NCBI GenBank assembly: GCA_049487715.1
Contig: CP150567.1
Span: forward strand, 186,001 to 250,000
Direction of reading: 5' to 3'
Length of the DNA stretch: 64,000 bases
From: Pycnococcus provasolii
Lineage: Eukaryota > Chlorophyta > Pseudoscourfieldiophyceae > Pseudoscourfieldiales
The notes under the pieces were generated by a model that searched no databases, was not told the origin of the DNA, and saw only the letters and a program-made list of their open reading frames with translations. Position 1 is the stretch's first letter; each line of letters starts with the position of its first letter. Of the stretch, positions 19,149 to 29,865 are shown one piece after another. Both the position numbers and the translations under genes were made by a program.

Positions 19149-19694
19149 ACGAGTTCGCACATAGCTAACGGCACCACCCTAGAGACTACTCGACTGTCGC
19201 ATGGCAGATTTCCTCGTCCACGGGTGTGGGTGCATGAAAATCCGCAAAGCTTGCGCCATTTGCGAAGTTGCGATTGATTCCCATAGACTATGAATATGAA
19301 GTTGCGCATACCTGTACCTACAACTACAAAGATACTACAGTATCATCGGTACAATACAGGTATGTAAAATAACACATCTTTTATATAAAATAGAAGATTA
19401 AGCTTACATAGTTGGTTGCTGTACAACCTATTGAACCATCTAGGCGAGGTGGTCACATATCATAGACTAGTTCCGACGGAAACATAAGCGGGGGCCACAA
19501 GGGAACCCCGAATAATTTGGAGAGCCCCTCCACCTGGGGAAGTTTGCCGCCTGCATTTGCCGCTTCCTTCCCCCGGCCCCGGCGCGCCGCCATTCTCCCC
19601 CCCCCGCCATTCCCAACCGACCCTCGTGGACGGACGTGTGAAAGTCTCCGCCATTGGACGCCTTGGAGCCCTGCCATACTCCGTGTGTGCATCG
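19149..19694. other. Intergenic region, AT-rich centre
   Basis: This 546 bp stretch has an AT-rich segment at about 19300-19410 and a C-run at about 19597-19606. It probably contains the promoter of the following gene. Nothing else was recognised. Confidence 0.4.
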
Positions 19695-20080
19695 ATGGAG
19701 GTTCCGTCCCTGGGGCCTTCCCAGCCGCTCCAACTACCACCTCAGTCAGTGCCTTCAACCAATTCTGGGGAACCTATCCCATTGGTGGTGCCTCCCTCGT
19801 CGTATACGGAATTGCCCCACGGTAAATTGCCCATCAACAGGCACGTTGGAGGAGCCTCAACCATCGGCGCAACTGCCACCCACATCCATGTTGGAAGAGG
19901 AACCAATTCCCTTGGAACCGGCTTCCACGGTGTTGCAGGCCGATGTAGCAGCAGGAGCAGCAGCACCGCCAAAGCCGGGTTCGCACGCAGACGTGGTGAT
20001 GGCAGCTCCACCTGTGGAAGCAGCAGCTACGCCACTGGCTTCCACGTTGCAGGCCAATGCAGCAGCACCGGAGCCGTCTT

Positions 20081-20114
<34 letters not shown>

Positions 20115-21267
20115 CGTACAACAACCACAACCTTCTCAGCAGCCAACTCAGCAGCCACTGAATTCTCAGTCTTCTCAGCCTTCTAAGAGCCAACCTTCCC
20201 AGCCACAAAATCACGACCCTCCCAGCGACTACTCCGACTTCTCCGACTCCGACTTCTCCGACGGCAACGAAGCCACCACCTCGGACGACGAGGACCTGCT
20301 CGAAGGTAGGGCGAAGTACATCAACGTCAACAGGTGGACGCTAGTGCACCCTGACGAAATGCCAAATGACGAGGAGACACGCGAGGCGGTCGGAGACGTC
20401 AAAGACATCTTTGGCGAACGCACACACTTGCTCATTTTGGAGGCACTCATGTCCGGCGACGAAAACAAGAGAAGACTCGTGCGTGAGGCTGCACGCATCT
20501 TCCTGCTTGCCGGACCCGCACCTGGATTCCGCAAGAATGCCGACGGCACGCCGAACTTAGATAGGATGAAGGAGGACGAATACCAGTTGGCGGCGAAGCA
20601 TGCTGCGCAGCAGGCTAGCCTACACGCTGCCAAGCAGCAGCAGCATGCCGAGGAGGCGCAGAAATGTGCAAAGCAGCACGAGGACATGGCGGTGGCGCAG
20701 GCGCTCGAAATGAATGCGGGCGCTGGAGAGGAGGCGGTGAAAGAGGCTGTGGAGGCAGCGCGTGCTAAAGCGGCTGCCAGCGAAGAAGCGCAGGCAGCGG
20801 CGGCGCAGATGGCGCTAGCTGAGCAGGCCTCGGCAGCCGCGGCGGCGGCGGCGGAGGTTGCAAATGACTGGCGTGTGGGCCGCGAGAAGGACTGGAAAGG
20901 TTTCCTCGTGCATGTGTTCGGCGCCAAAGAGGCGAACGAGGTGTTCGGCTTGGGACTCAACAATAGCCTCATCACGCAGTGCCTCCACAAAGTCCCCTTC
21001 ATACCACCTGTACCAGCCATGCCACTGCAGCAAATGCAGCCCGCCAATTCCACATGGATGCCACCAGCCATGCCACTGCAGCAAATACAGCCCGCCAATT
21101 CCACATGGATTCCTCCGCCCGCATCATCCGCACCAGTTCCACTGCCGGTATCTATGGGCATGGCCACGCACACAACCTCCCTTCAGCCGATGGCATTCGC
21201 ATCCAACGTACCAGCCATGCCACTGCAGACACGGGCACCACCAACGTCGCATCCAACCGCATCCTAG
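19695..21267 (+). CDS. Paralogue of the BED-like protein's C-terminal domain; 5' end uncertain
   Basis: The main frame runs to a stop at 21267. Its first ATG is at 19888 (459 residues), but good coding text (PLQLPPQSVPSTNS) starts at ATG 19695 in another frame. The two join if the 19 bases 19822-19840 (GTAAAT...CAACAG) are removed; a one-base sequence error is the alternative. The protein has a Gln/Pro/Ala-rich N-terminus, an acidic Ser/Asp patch (YSDFSDSDFSDG), and a block DEETREAVGDVKDIFGE...VREAARIFLLAG. A long Ala/Gln/Glu helix (about 130 residues) follows, then KDWKGFLVHVFG and a tail with two near-identical AMPLQQ-QPANSTW repeats (21017-21110). Block and motif match the gene at 15334-17097, but there is no zinc finger here. 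No known function. Confidence 0.65.
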
Positions 21268-21450
21268 GCGCTCGCGACGTGTAAATTTTCACATTTATTA
21301 TCTGTGTAAAACAACGCACAGAGTTGTTTTCTTTTTTTTTTCTTTTACGTATATCTTCAAATGAAAACAACTATCGTAGACAGATTTCCCTAAAGGGAGA
21401 TGGAACTTCAGCTGTGGGGACCGGATCGTACAACACCGAAAAATAAATGA

Positions 21451-23835
21451 TTACACGACGTCAAACCTTGCGATTGCCTCCCTGCACTCGGCAGAGACTA
21501 ACTCAACGCCCAACCTTGGCTTTCCACGCTCACGCCGTGCGACGACGCGCACGTGGCCGGCCGCTTCATCGGAACTCGCACCGCAGACGGGTGCAGCGAC
21601 GAATGTCATATTGTTTAATACCTGTCGACTCGCCTCACGAAGAGGACGAGAAACCTCGCCACACGCAATCACGACGCTAACACCACAGCTTGCCATGGAA
21701 GCAAACCGGTCCAGCGGAAGAGGTGAACTCGCGCATGGGTCCTCTGGGTCAGTGTCCACAAACTTTGCCGCCGACACGAACGTCTTGCGAGGAGATGTGG
21801 AGCCTGGTGTCTCAGGCGAGCGCGACGGCGCCTCATCACTACCCGAAGATGTCAGCCGATGCGCAAATGCATCCCACAAGTCAGGAAAGCAGGCGAGTTG
21901 CGCAAGGCCGTGCGTGGGAACCTGCTCAGCACGACGTAGTGACCTCAGCACGGATGCATCCGCACCAGAGCTCAAAAAGCTCCGCTCGCGCCACACCTTC
22001 CAATCGGTTCCCAACGTCACGGCACTCAGAGCCTCAAACAAGCTAAGGCCAGGACGCGGACGATTTGCCTCGCCCTTGACGAAACTTGCTTGCTCCACGG
22101 CCAAGGTTGCGGCTTCGTGGGCGCGTCTGCGTCGCTCAATGGCCAGCTCCTGGCGAAGCGCCGCAGCTGCAAAGAGGCTGCGCGGACTTCGAGTGCGCGC
22201 GGGACTGAGCACCGGCGAACGTCCTCCCGGCGACGACATCAAATCGCCTGCCGTTTTCATGTCATCTCCAATGCCCATAGCTCGTGTGAAATTCAGCCAG
22301 CCATCCGCGAGCCTTGTGCAGCTCGAGTCGAGGTACTGCGATCGCGACGACGTCTTCTCGACCGCTCGAATGCGTTGAGCAAAGAGTTTCCAAAGATCTG
22401 GATCGGAGGCGAGGCGAACGAGAGCATTCTTTGGAATGGTTCCTGCAGAGAGCCAGGCACTCGCAAAAGCGCGCCAAGCGTCGTCGCCTTCACTCCGCTT
22501 CGACAGCGCACGGGGCAAGGCACCACGCAGCGCGTCGATGAAGTCAATCCACCCATCATCCCTTGGGCTCTTGGAACCCTTCCTGGGGGAGCTGCTGTTC
22601 TCAGCGAAGATGTTGGCGACAAATCCATCCCAAGACGATGACTCCTTAGAAGCACCAGGCCGGCGCTTAAGTCGAACCGCACCATTCTCTGGTCTCGCCT
22701 CGTCTCGATCGAGTCGAGACAAGAAGCTATCCCAGTTCACTGGCCCTTCCTCGTCGTCGTCTTCCTCCTCATCTTCCTCCTCATCCTCGTCCTCGTCCTC
22801 GTGGTCACGCTGTCTTCTTAAAGTGCTATCCGCCGGGGCGTTGATTCGATCCATCACAGCATTCCAGTCTACACCTGAGGATGGCGCAGACCGCTTGTTT
22901 TGTTCCCGTCGTGACGCCTCGGCTTCCAATTCCTCCATTGCCCGAAGGTAGTATTCCGGACTTTCGCTAGACGCAGTTGCGAGACCATCCATCACACCAT
23001 CCAAAACGACGCATTTGAGCGGAACATGTGCGTACACCTCGCACGCGCGATGGATGAATGCGGAAGCAAGGGCTCCTAGGCGATTTGCAGCAGGTGATGC
23101 CGAGAGACGCCATGGGAACATCATCGCCGCCAACGATGAGGCGCTACATTGGTCCAAGTCGTCGTCACTGTCATCGCCGTCGACGGGGAGACCCTCGCCG
23201 CTCAGCCGGCGGACAGCGCGATCCCACTGAACGTGGGCACGAACACTTGCAGGCGAAAAGCCACGAATGAACATGACGAGCAGATCTCCATCGACACGCA
23301 CGCCGACTCCGCATGGCGCTGCGCCGTGGCTTGTGCTCGAATCAACCCGACGTGGGAGGAACAATCGCCAGGCTGCGTGCATCTCGTCGAGAGCATCTAC
23401 AATGCTATCTTCTATGTGCTCAAGCCCGCGGAACGTGTGGATACGGCGGTATTCGGGATCAACGGGCGGCGGGCATCCAAAGACTAGAATTGCGCCTGCA
23501 CCACGAAGCTGCTCGCCGAGAATTCTCCGAAATTCGATGAGGAATGCTGAGCGCCATGTTGTTTCGAGAGGAGCAACAGCCGCGCCGTCCTGAAGATATG
23601 GGAGCGTACTCCATGCATTGAGTGCTGCATCCAGTGCCAGAGAGGAGGTGCTTTCGTAATTCTCATCACCGGCGCTGGAACGTTTCAGGCGTAGTAGTGC
23701 GCTAGCAAGCGCCGCTGTACCGCCACCACCACATGCCCATCCATCGAGACGAAGACTGGCAAGTGCAAGCCACGGACGCGCACTTGTTAATAGCGTAGAC
23801 TGAAGCATGTCCATGCTATCGCCTCTGTCGCCATA

Positions 23836-23877
<42 letters not shown>

Positions 23878-24780
23878 GCTCATTTGAAATCGTTTTGACT
23901 TTTGATTCTTTGATTTGGGTAGAACATCAATGAAAGCATCCCACAGATCGCGCACCTCGCCACGCGCTTGCTTGACACGCTGTGGCGTGTCTCCACTTGA
24001 TTTAGAACTCTTGTGACTTGGAGGTGTCGCAACGCTTCCGTAGAGAAGGTTCGCGGCGTCACAGTGGCTGCCAACAATAGCCACAGCCTTGCCTACAAGA
24101 CTTGAATCTAGCGATGCGGCTGCTGAATGATGTATGCCGTCAACGACCGATCGACACACACGTCGGAAACGACTAAGACGCATGTGGCGGTGCGCATTCA
24201 CCGCCTCGTCGGTCCACATCGGACCCGCGGGCGCGGCAGCTCCGTCGACGTCCGTTGAGCGCGACGAATAGCTTGCATGCAGCACATCTGCAAGGGCCTG
24301 TGGTGGAATGCTCGCACACGAAACAATGGCAAGAACGCTGGTGACTCCGTCGTCAACTGCGGGGCCCCCCCCTCGAGGGCTCTGATGATCTCTCCGCGGG
24401 AATGCTCGCCATTCCACCAAACATCTCGCCGCGTGGCGCATGCGAGCAGCTCGCGATACCGCCAAACGTTTCATCCACGCGCAGCTCCCACTGCACATCC
24501 AGCGCAGAACCGACGAAGCCTCGTGGGATTCCCATGACAACGATCTCCGCGCGTGCCAGCGGGAGGGGGGCGTGCCCGTGATCGTCCTCCCATGATGCGG
24601 CGGAGTCATTCGGCAAACTTCCGTGCCCAAGCACGACGGCGCTCGGCGTCGTCCGCACCTCACCTTGCGCCGCACTTGTTGACATGGCGAGAGAGGACCC
24701 ATGCGGGCGTTGTGCAGGTGCTCGTGCGGGTGTTCGCGTCATCCACGCGGAGTCCTCGAACGTGGGCGCCGCATAGGCAC

Positions 24781-24822
<42 letters not shown>

Positions 24823-25793
24823 TTGCTGCTGCTATTATTTTCATATTCGTGTCTACCTCGTGGTCTTCGGACTCCACCGCTTCCATGCACACCTTGTCGC
24901 TTGCTGGTGCTCGACGCGAGGTTGTCTGGTATTGCGACCAAACTACGGGAGCCAATGTTGTCAGCTCCTGCAGATATGAAGCGCAGCTCACGCCAAGCGC
25001 CCCACAAGCCCGTGCGTGTGCGATCGTGCGTGCGAATGCGCAGGCTGGCGAGTACGGATGCCGGGCCGACGGCAAAGGCAAGACGAAAGGACGCAGTGAC
25101 TTGACTGACGTAGCGGCTTGCGTCTGCAACGCCGTCAGCCACCAGCGCATCCACCACCGCGCCGCGCGCCGCGCTGAGACTCGCCGCCGCAGCAGCGCCA
25201 TCGTCAGCGACGTGAGGTGCGGCGTGCTCGACGACTGGCGGGAGCGGAAGCAAGCTGGGAAGCAGCGCAGCGTCGGCGAGGCTTGCGCGCGCGAGCGCGC
25301 CAGCGTAGGGACTTCTCGGTGCCGCAGTGTTGCCGTTGGTGCTCATCGCTGGTGTGTGCATGTGTGTCGCCATCATTGGCGTTTGCTCGAGGCCGCCACC
25401 ACCACCACTTGCATTCACGCGCCGTGCTTGTGCGAGAGCAGGTGTGGGAGTGGCTTGCGCAGGTGTTGCCATAGCCTCCGCTGACCTTTGCATTCCTCTG
25501 AGCAGCGCCCGCACGGCACCCCCCGGCGGCCCGAGAACACCTCGCGGCGGTCTTCCGTCCGCCGTGGGTGCTCTCGGGTCGGCGCCCGCCTGCAGGAGCA
25601 AGCTGACGACTTCTGCGTGGTCCGCGTCGCATGCGAGCTGTAGCGCCGTTCTCCCTCTCCACCTCGCGTCAATTCCCCCTTGTTTGTAGAAGTCTTGCGC
25701 GTCTTTCGAAACACTTCGAAATTCGAGCGCCCGTTTCACGCCAGCGACGTCGCCGTCGCGAGAGGCGGCGTGTAGCGGCGGCGCCTGTGCCAT
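21451..25793 (-). CDS. Ankyrin-repeat protein with repeated WxxF motifs; one intron and one frame break
   Basis: Three minus-strand frames make one gene. The first (25793 to 24893) opens MAQAPPLHAASRDGD and TALQLACDADHAEVVSLLLQAG, a clear ankyrin repeat. A 64-nt GTGTGC...TAGCAG intron (24829-24892) moves to the second frame (poly-Asp, then MGIPRGFVGSALDVQWEL). At a run of eight C at about 24365-24372 the text changes frame again and continues to 21451. With the intron removed and one base dropped the length is exactly 1425 codons plus stop. The long C-terminal part has at least nine spaced motifs of the type W-x-x-[FV] (LWDAFIDVL, NWDSFLSRL, SWDGFVANIF, GWIDFIDAL, AWRAFASAW, LWKLFAQRI, GWLNFTRAM, LWDAFAHRL) and poly-Asp and Glu runs. 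The function is unknown. The frame break is either a base-calling error or a real mutation. Confidence 0.7.
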
Positions 25794-26829
25794 ACTTATG
25801 ATTGGGAACAGGCGCGACGACTAAGAAGCGACGACAATTTAGCTCTTGTAAGGAATGAAACACGCTGAATGAAAAGCTATGCTCAAACAAGAGAGGTATG
25901 TCTTAAGGTAAAGTCTTTTTTTATAATAAAAAAAGAAAACTCAAAAAGATATCAGGATTTAAGAGCTGGCCATTTCTTGAAATCTTGAAATCAATTTTAT
26001 TTTCCCTGGCACCTGGCTTCCTGGGAGAGGTGGAAGAAGAGCTCTTCCAAACGACGCTGGAGCACCGCTGGTGGCATCATCGCCAAGCATCACGTGGATC
26101 GACGACATTTTATTACGACAGCATCACGTGAATCTTCATCTGTGTATTAATATTTGCATCACCTGGTATTTTTTTTAAAATAGAATCGACCGAATTCAAT
26201 ATTCAATATTCCTGTGCGTTTTGATTTGACGCAATTGACGCAAAGGACGAGCGACGACGTACAGTGTGTACAGTGTGTACCGTGTGTATGTACAGTGTGT
26301 ACCGTGGTATGATATTTGTTTTTCGCAAAAACTATCGTACCAGCAGCTTGTTTATGAGCCTCAGGAACTTGCACATGGCCACGTGCGGCTCACAATTAAG
26401 TGACAATTCCCCTCATTATTAGGAAGTATGTACATACGCGCAGGCATGTACAGACCTGTTGTCTGTCTGTGTGTGTGTTGTCGTGAGCGAGTGTTGTGTT
26501 GTGTTGTTGGCGTCACAACCTTCCACTACCCTACAGGTGCATGGGTTTCCTCAGTCGCTGCTACGAGCTCGCCCCACATGTACCTATACAGTATTCTGAT
26601 TCGGGCAGCTCTCTTCATTCATACCACGTCATGGCGGCCAATTGGGCGGCGACCAACTGGAAGCGGTGGCGCAGGCACAACACATCTCAGAGGCGCCTTC
26701 TTGGGACGCCTCTGTGCGTGATCATGGCTCTTGTAGGACTCTCCCTCTTGGAGGACACGGCCTTTTTAACAACCTCGCGGGGAATCATCAAGAGAAACGG
26801 GATCGGCGCCGAAGCAACCCCAGCCGCCG
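25794..26829. other. Divergent intergenic region with TACAGTGTGT tandem repeat
   Basis: This 1.04 kb stretch between the ankyrin gene and the hypothetical gene at 26830 holds a CTTAAG just upstream of the ankyrin gene (about 25902), an AT-rich stretch (25914-26000) and a tandem repeat at 26259-26308. An overlapping plus-strand frame from ATG 26631 with a hydrophobic stretch (PLCVIMALVGLSLL) could be a 5' exon of the next gene, but I could not prove a splice. Confidence 0.4.
26259..26308. repeat. Short tandem repeat, TACAGTGTGT unit
   Basis: Four to five copies of a ten-base unit (TACAGTGTGT, with TACCGTGTGT variants) occur in tandem. Confidence 0.8.
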
Positions 26830-27477
26830 ATGACGAACCAGCGGCTTGCGCGGCGACGTGGGACGACGAAACTAAGCCAAATACAGCTTGCCATAGCCAG
26901 GACGACGCAAATAGCGACGGCGCAAAAACAACGGATCAAACCAAAGAAGCATCTTCCTTCTTCTTCATCATCTTCTTCTTCTTCTTCTGATTCGACGACG
27001 ACGACGACACGCACGCGTGCGACGCGCCTGCGAGTTGCGACGGGAAACGGTGAGACGAAGGAGCGCGTGTTCGCAGGCATACCAGCAACAAACATCGCAG
27101 AAGTCTCTGAGAGAAAACGAAGGCCGGCAACACTCGGCGAGTGGGTAGATGTTAAGCTCGCGGAAGGCGTAACGGCCGTCAAGGGATACACGGCGCCTCA
27201 GGTGGCGCATGACGCCACCTTGAAGCAGACGGCTCTGCAGGGCTGGATGCGCATAGACAAGTCCATGGAGCAGGGTGACGAACTCTTCGCCATACCAGAA
27301 GCGCTCAGTGCCGCAAGACCGTATCGACCCGAGCTCTGGAAGGTGTCCATGAAAGGTGTCGAGCGTGCTTTCGTGCTTGGCAAGGACGGCGTCGCGAGAC
27401 TGTCGCTCGCTCTCGACAGAGGAACGTGGGTGCCGCTCGTCGGGTTTGGCTACAACACAGCCTCCGCGAGCAGCTGA
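26830..27477 (+). CDS. Hypothetical protein, possibly organelle-targeted
   Basis: A 215-residue protein starts at ATG 26830. Its first ~75 residues are rich in Arg, Lys, Thr and Ser with few acids, including a run of ten Ser and TTTTTRTRATR, which looks like a transit peptide. The rest is a compact globular-looking domain (TLGEWVDVKLAEGVTAVKGY, PELWKVSMKGVERAFVLG, WVPLVGFGYN) that I do not recognise. An upstream frame from ATG 26631 carries a hydrophobic segment and overlaps this one, so the true N-terminus may be spliced. It is convergent with the kinase gene at 27562. Confidence 0.55.
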   Translation: MTNQRLARRRGTTKLSQIQLAIARTTQIATAQKQRIKPKKHLPSSSSSSSSSSDSTTTTTRTRATRLRVATGNGETKERVFAGIPATNIAEVSERKRRPATLGEWVDVKLAEGVTAVKGYTAPQVAHDATLKQTALQGWMRIDKSMEQGDELFAIPEALSAARPYRPELWKVSMKGVERAFVLGKDGVARLSLALDRGTWVPLVGFGYNTASASS

Positions 27478-27561
27478 GCCTCACGCACGGTGGCTCGTCG
27501 CACACGTGTAAAGATTGAACGGACTGTTTCTATAAAAAAAGTTTTCTTCGATAATACAGGT

Positions 27562-29865
27562 TTACACCGTTGGTCGACTTAATACAAGTTCGCCAACGAG
27601 TTGTTGGAATGTCGGGCGATCCTTCGCCGTGTCGACCCAGCACCGGAGGGCAATCTCTTTGACCTGCGGAACGCCGTCGATAGCCGCTTCGTTCCACTCG
27701 AGCGTGCTCCTGATGAAGCGGGAACCTTCCCGCTGAACGCTCGCAATGAACGGGTAGATGTCAACTCCGTAGAAGGGGCGTTGGCGGTGCATGAGTTCCC
27801 AAAGGATGACGCCGAACGAAAACACGTCGCACGGATAGTCGTAGGGATCGTTGCGAAGAGCCTCCGGCGCGCAGTAGTAGGCTGCGCCGTGGTTTTTGGC
27901 AGACGAGGTTTGAGACAGCCGGCTGGTTTTCACCTTGCTGAGTCCAAAGTCGGTGATCTTTGCCTGGCCCTTCTTGTTCACCAGCACGTTGTTTGACGTC
28001 AGGTCGCGGTGAATGATGTGCTTGCTGTGCAAGTACGCCATACCCTCGGCAATGTCCGAGCTCCAGGTCATTTTCATCGCCGTTGTCAGACGATCGGCAA
28101 ACATCTTCCCGTCTGGAGTCCTCTTGTGCACGACACTCGATAGGCTGCCTCGATCCATGTACTCCAGCACGATGGAGAGCTGCTGTGGTGCAATGATGAC
28201 GCCCATCCAAAGCACAACACGCGGATGTCGCAGCTTACGAAGAACAGACACCTCGCGTGCAAACTCCCTCAGCACGTCGGTGCCCGCTTGGTCGATGAGA
28301 CGCTTCACCGCCACAGTCGTGCCCACGCACTTGCCCTTGAACACTTCTCCAAATCCACCGATGCCGAGACGATTGTGTGGTCCCATGTAATTCTGCCCTT
28401 GGAAGACGATGTCCTCCAAGGGAATGCGGTGCTCCTGAATACCGGGATCTGCATCCAATAGCAGGCGCTCAACATCCAAGTCGTCGTTGCGAGCGGACAC
28501 GGGATCCGCTGACGGCGTGCCCACGCGCCGGCCGGACTTTGTCGTGAAAGCGCTGAAGATGTCCGTGTCGGATATGATGCCGACGTATCCCGCCACGGAG
28601 CTCACGGCGTCCTGCTCGTAGTCCGCCTCGACGTCTAGCTCGTCCAACGTCGGCTCGTCAGAAACGTCCGTCGCCCACGCGTCGTGCACAACCAGCCGGC
28701 GGATATTCTTCTTTTTCAGCAGTCGCGACGCCTCGTCGATGGAACTCGACGGAGGGATGGTGACGAGCGGCCGCCTCGTGCACACGTCCCTGACACGCAA
28801 GGCTGTCATCGCGAATAGACCCTGCGCCGTGAGTGTGACAAAGTCGCGCTTTGTAATGATGCTAGGTGGAGGTGGCGTGGCACCGCTGGCATGCGCAACG
28901 GCACGTGCGCGCCTGTCCACCACCAGCAGCGATGCGATGCCGTGCGCCTGCATAATGCTGAGTGCTTTTTGAACATCGTCGTTCGCGTCCACAGCCACGA
29001 CGGGCGAGCTCATGATCTGTGCAACGGTGACGTGCGAGGGAAGCGCCGAAGCGTCAGGTGTCACGGGCGTTGCCGCTCCGCTTCCGATGGACAACGTGCG
29101 ATCCCAGCTCAGCCGTCGGAAGTGCCCTGGCGTTCCTGGAGGTCGCACGTTGACCTTCGCGACGTGCTTTTCAGCTGGCTCGCGTATCGTCACCTTGGAG
29201 CTGCTCGGCGTCGAGGCGGACGAGGACGGCGTGGAAATGGACATTGGCACCGCGTCCATCAGGCTGGCCTCGAGCGCGGCGACGAGCGCGCCAATTTCCT
29301 CCGCCTCGAGCGCCTCTCCTTCTACGTTCTCGTGGTCGCTTTGTCTGCTTGGGGATGTTTGGAATATGTTTGGAATCCACGGCGGTGCCACGCCGTCTTC
29401 ATCGGAGCCGCAGGACACGAACGAGTCGTTCGTTCCCGCGCGCTCTCTCGCGCTGTCCCCCGTGAAATTCGAAGGTTGATACGTGCGCGCGGCGTCGCCC
29501 AGAGCATCTTCTGTCGGAGGAACGGACTGAGGCAGGCTTCCAACAACAGCAGCAGCATCTCTTGAGGTTGGACGCATGACCGCAAAGTCCGCCTCGAGTC
29601 GTTTTCCTGTGATGAACCCGTTGTGGTCCTCGTCGTGCGCGATGGAGGCGGTTCGTATGATCAAGCCGAACTCCGAGAATGTGGCACCCATCGCCTGTAG
29701 CTGTCCAGGCAGGTCAGGGCAGACGCTGACCTTGACGCGCGTCGCGTCTTTGTAGGTGTCGTTGTCAGCGTGTATGTTGACAGAGAGGCCGTCCATCCCA
29801 CATCCTCCTGGTGCGGTGAGCGCGCCGAACGACGCCGAGTGCTGGTGCGCCATGGTCGTGACCAT
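27562..29865 (-). CDS. ACT-CBS-protein kinase fusion (TKL/Raf-like)
   Basis: A 767-residue protein combines three modules. Residues about 30-115 (RVKVSVCPDLPGQLQAMGATFSE) resemble an ACT small-molecule-binding domain. Residues about 280-450 form a CBS pair: VAQIMSSPVVAV...GIASLLVVD and VRDVCTRRPLVTIPPSSSIDEAS...YVGIISDTDIF. The C-terminal 268 residues are a complete kinase: glycine loop LGIGGFGEVFKG, VAVK Lys521, HRDLTSNN with catalytic Asp621, DFG Asp639, and CAPEAL. The HRDLTSNN loop and DVFSFGVILWEL fit the tyrosine-kinase-like (Raf/MLK) group, so it is predicted to be a Ser/Thr kinase. Plants have ACT-Raf kinases (STY8/17/46), which phosphorylate transit peptides; the inserted CBS pair would add nucleotide sensing. 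The N-terminus does not look like a transit peptide, so a cytosolic kinase is expected. Confidence 0.9.
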   Translation of the reverse strand: MVTTMAHQHSASFGALTAPGGCGMDGLSVNIHADNDTYKDATRVKVSVCPDLPGQLQAMGATFSEFGLIIRTASIAHDEDHNGFITGKRLEADFAVMRPTSRDAAAVVGSLPQSVPPTEDALGDAARTYQPSNFTGDSARERAGTNDSFVSCGSDEDGVAPPWIPNIFQTSPSRQSDHENVEGEALEAEEIGALVAALEASLMDAVPMSISTPSSSASTPSSSKVTIREPAEKHVAKVNVRPPGTPGHFRRLSWDRTLSIGSGAATPVTPDASALPSHVTVAQIMSSPVVAVDANDDVQKALSIMQAHGIASLLVVDRRARAVAHASGATPPPPSIITKRDFVTLTAQGLFAMTALRVRDVCTRRPLVTIPPSSSIDEASRLLKKKNIRRLVVHDAWATDVSDEPTLDELDVEADYEQDAVSSVAGYVGIISDTDIFSAFTTKSGRRVGTPSADPVSARNDDLDVERLLLDADPGIQEHRIPLEDIVFQGQNYMGPHNRLGIGGFGEVFKGKCVGTTVAVKRLIDQAGTDVLREFAREVSVLRKLRHPRVVLWMGVIIAPQQLSIVLEYMDRGSLSSVVHKRTPDGKMFADRLTTAMKMTWSSDIAEGMAYLHSKHIIHRDLTSNNVLVNKKGQAKITDFGLSKVKTSRLSQTSSAKNHGAAYYCAPEALRNDPYDYPCDVFSFGVILWELMHRQRPFYGVDIYPFIASVQREGSRFIRSTLEWNEAAIDGVPQVKEIALRCWVDTAKDRPTFQQLVGELVLSRPTV

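Noticed and set aside
20229-21173. Minus-strand frame rich in Cys, Ser and Ala
   Set aside because: Antisense shadow of the Ala/Gln-rich helix of the paralogue gene.
26496-26990. Plus-strand frame with a hydrophobic segment before the 26830 gene
   Set aside because: It ends in poly-Phe encoded by a TTC run and overlaps the next gene; it may be a 5' exon, but no splice could be supported, so it is not listed as a gene.
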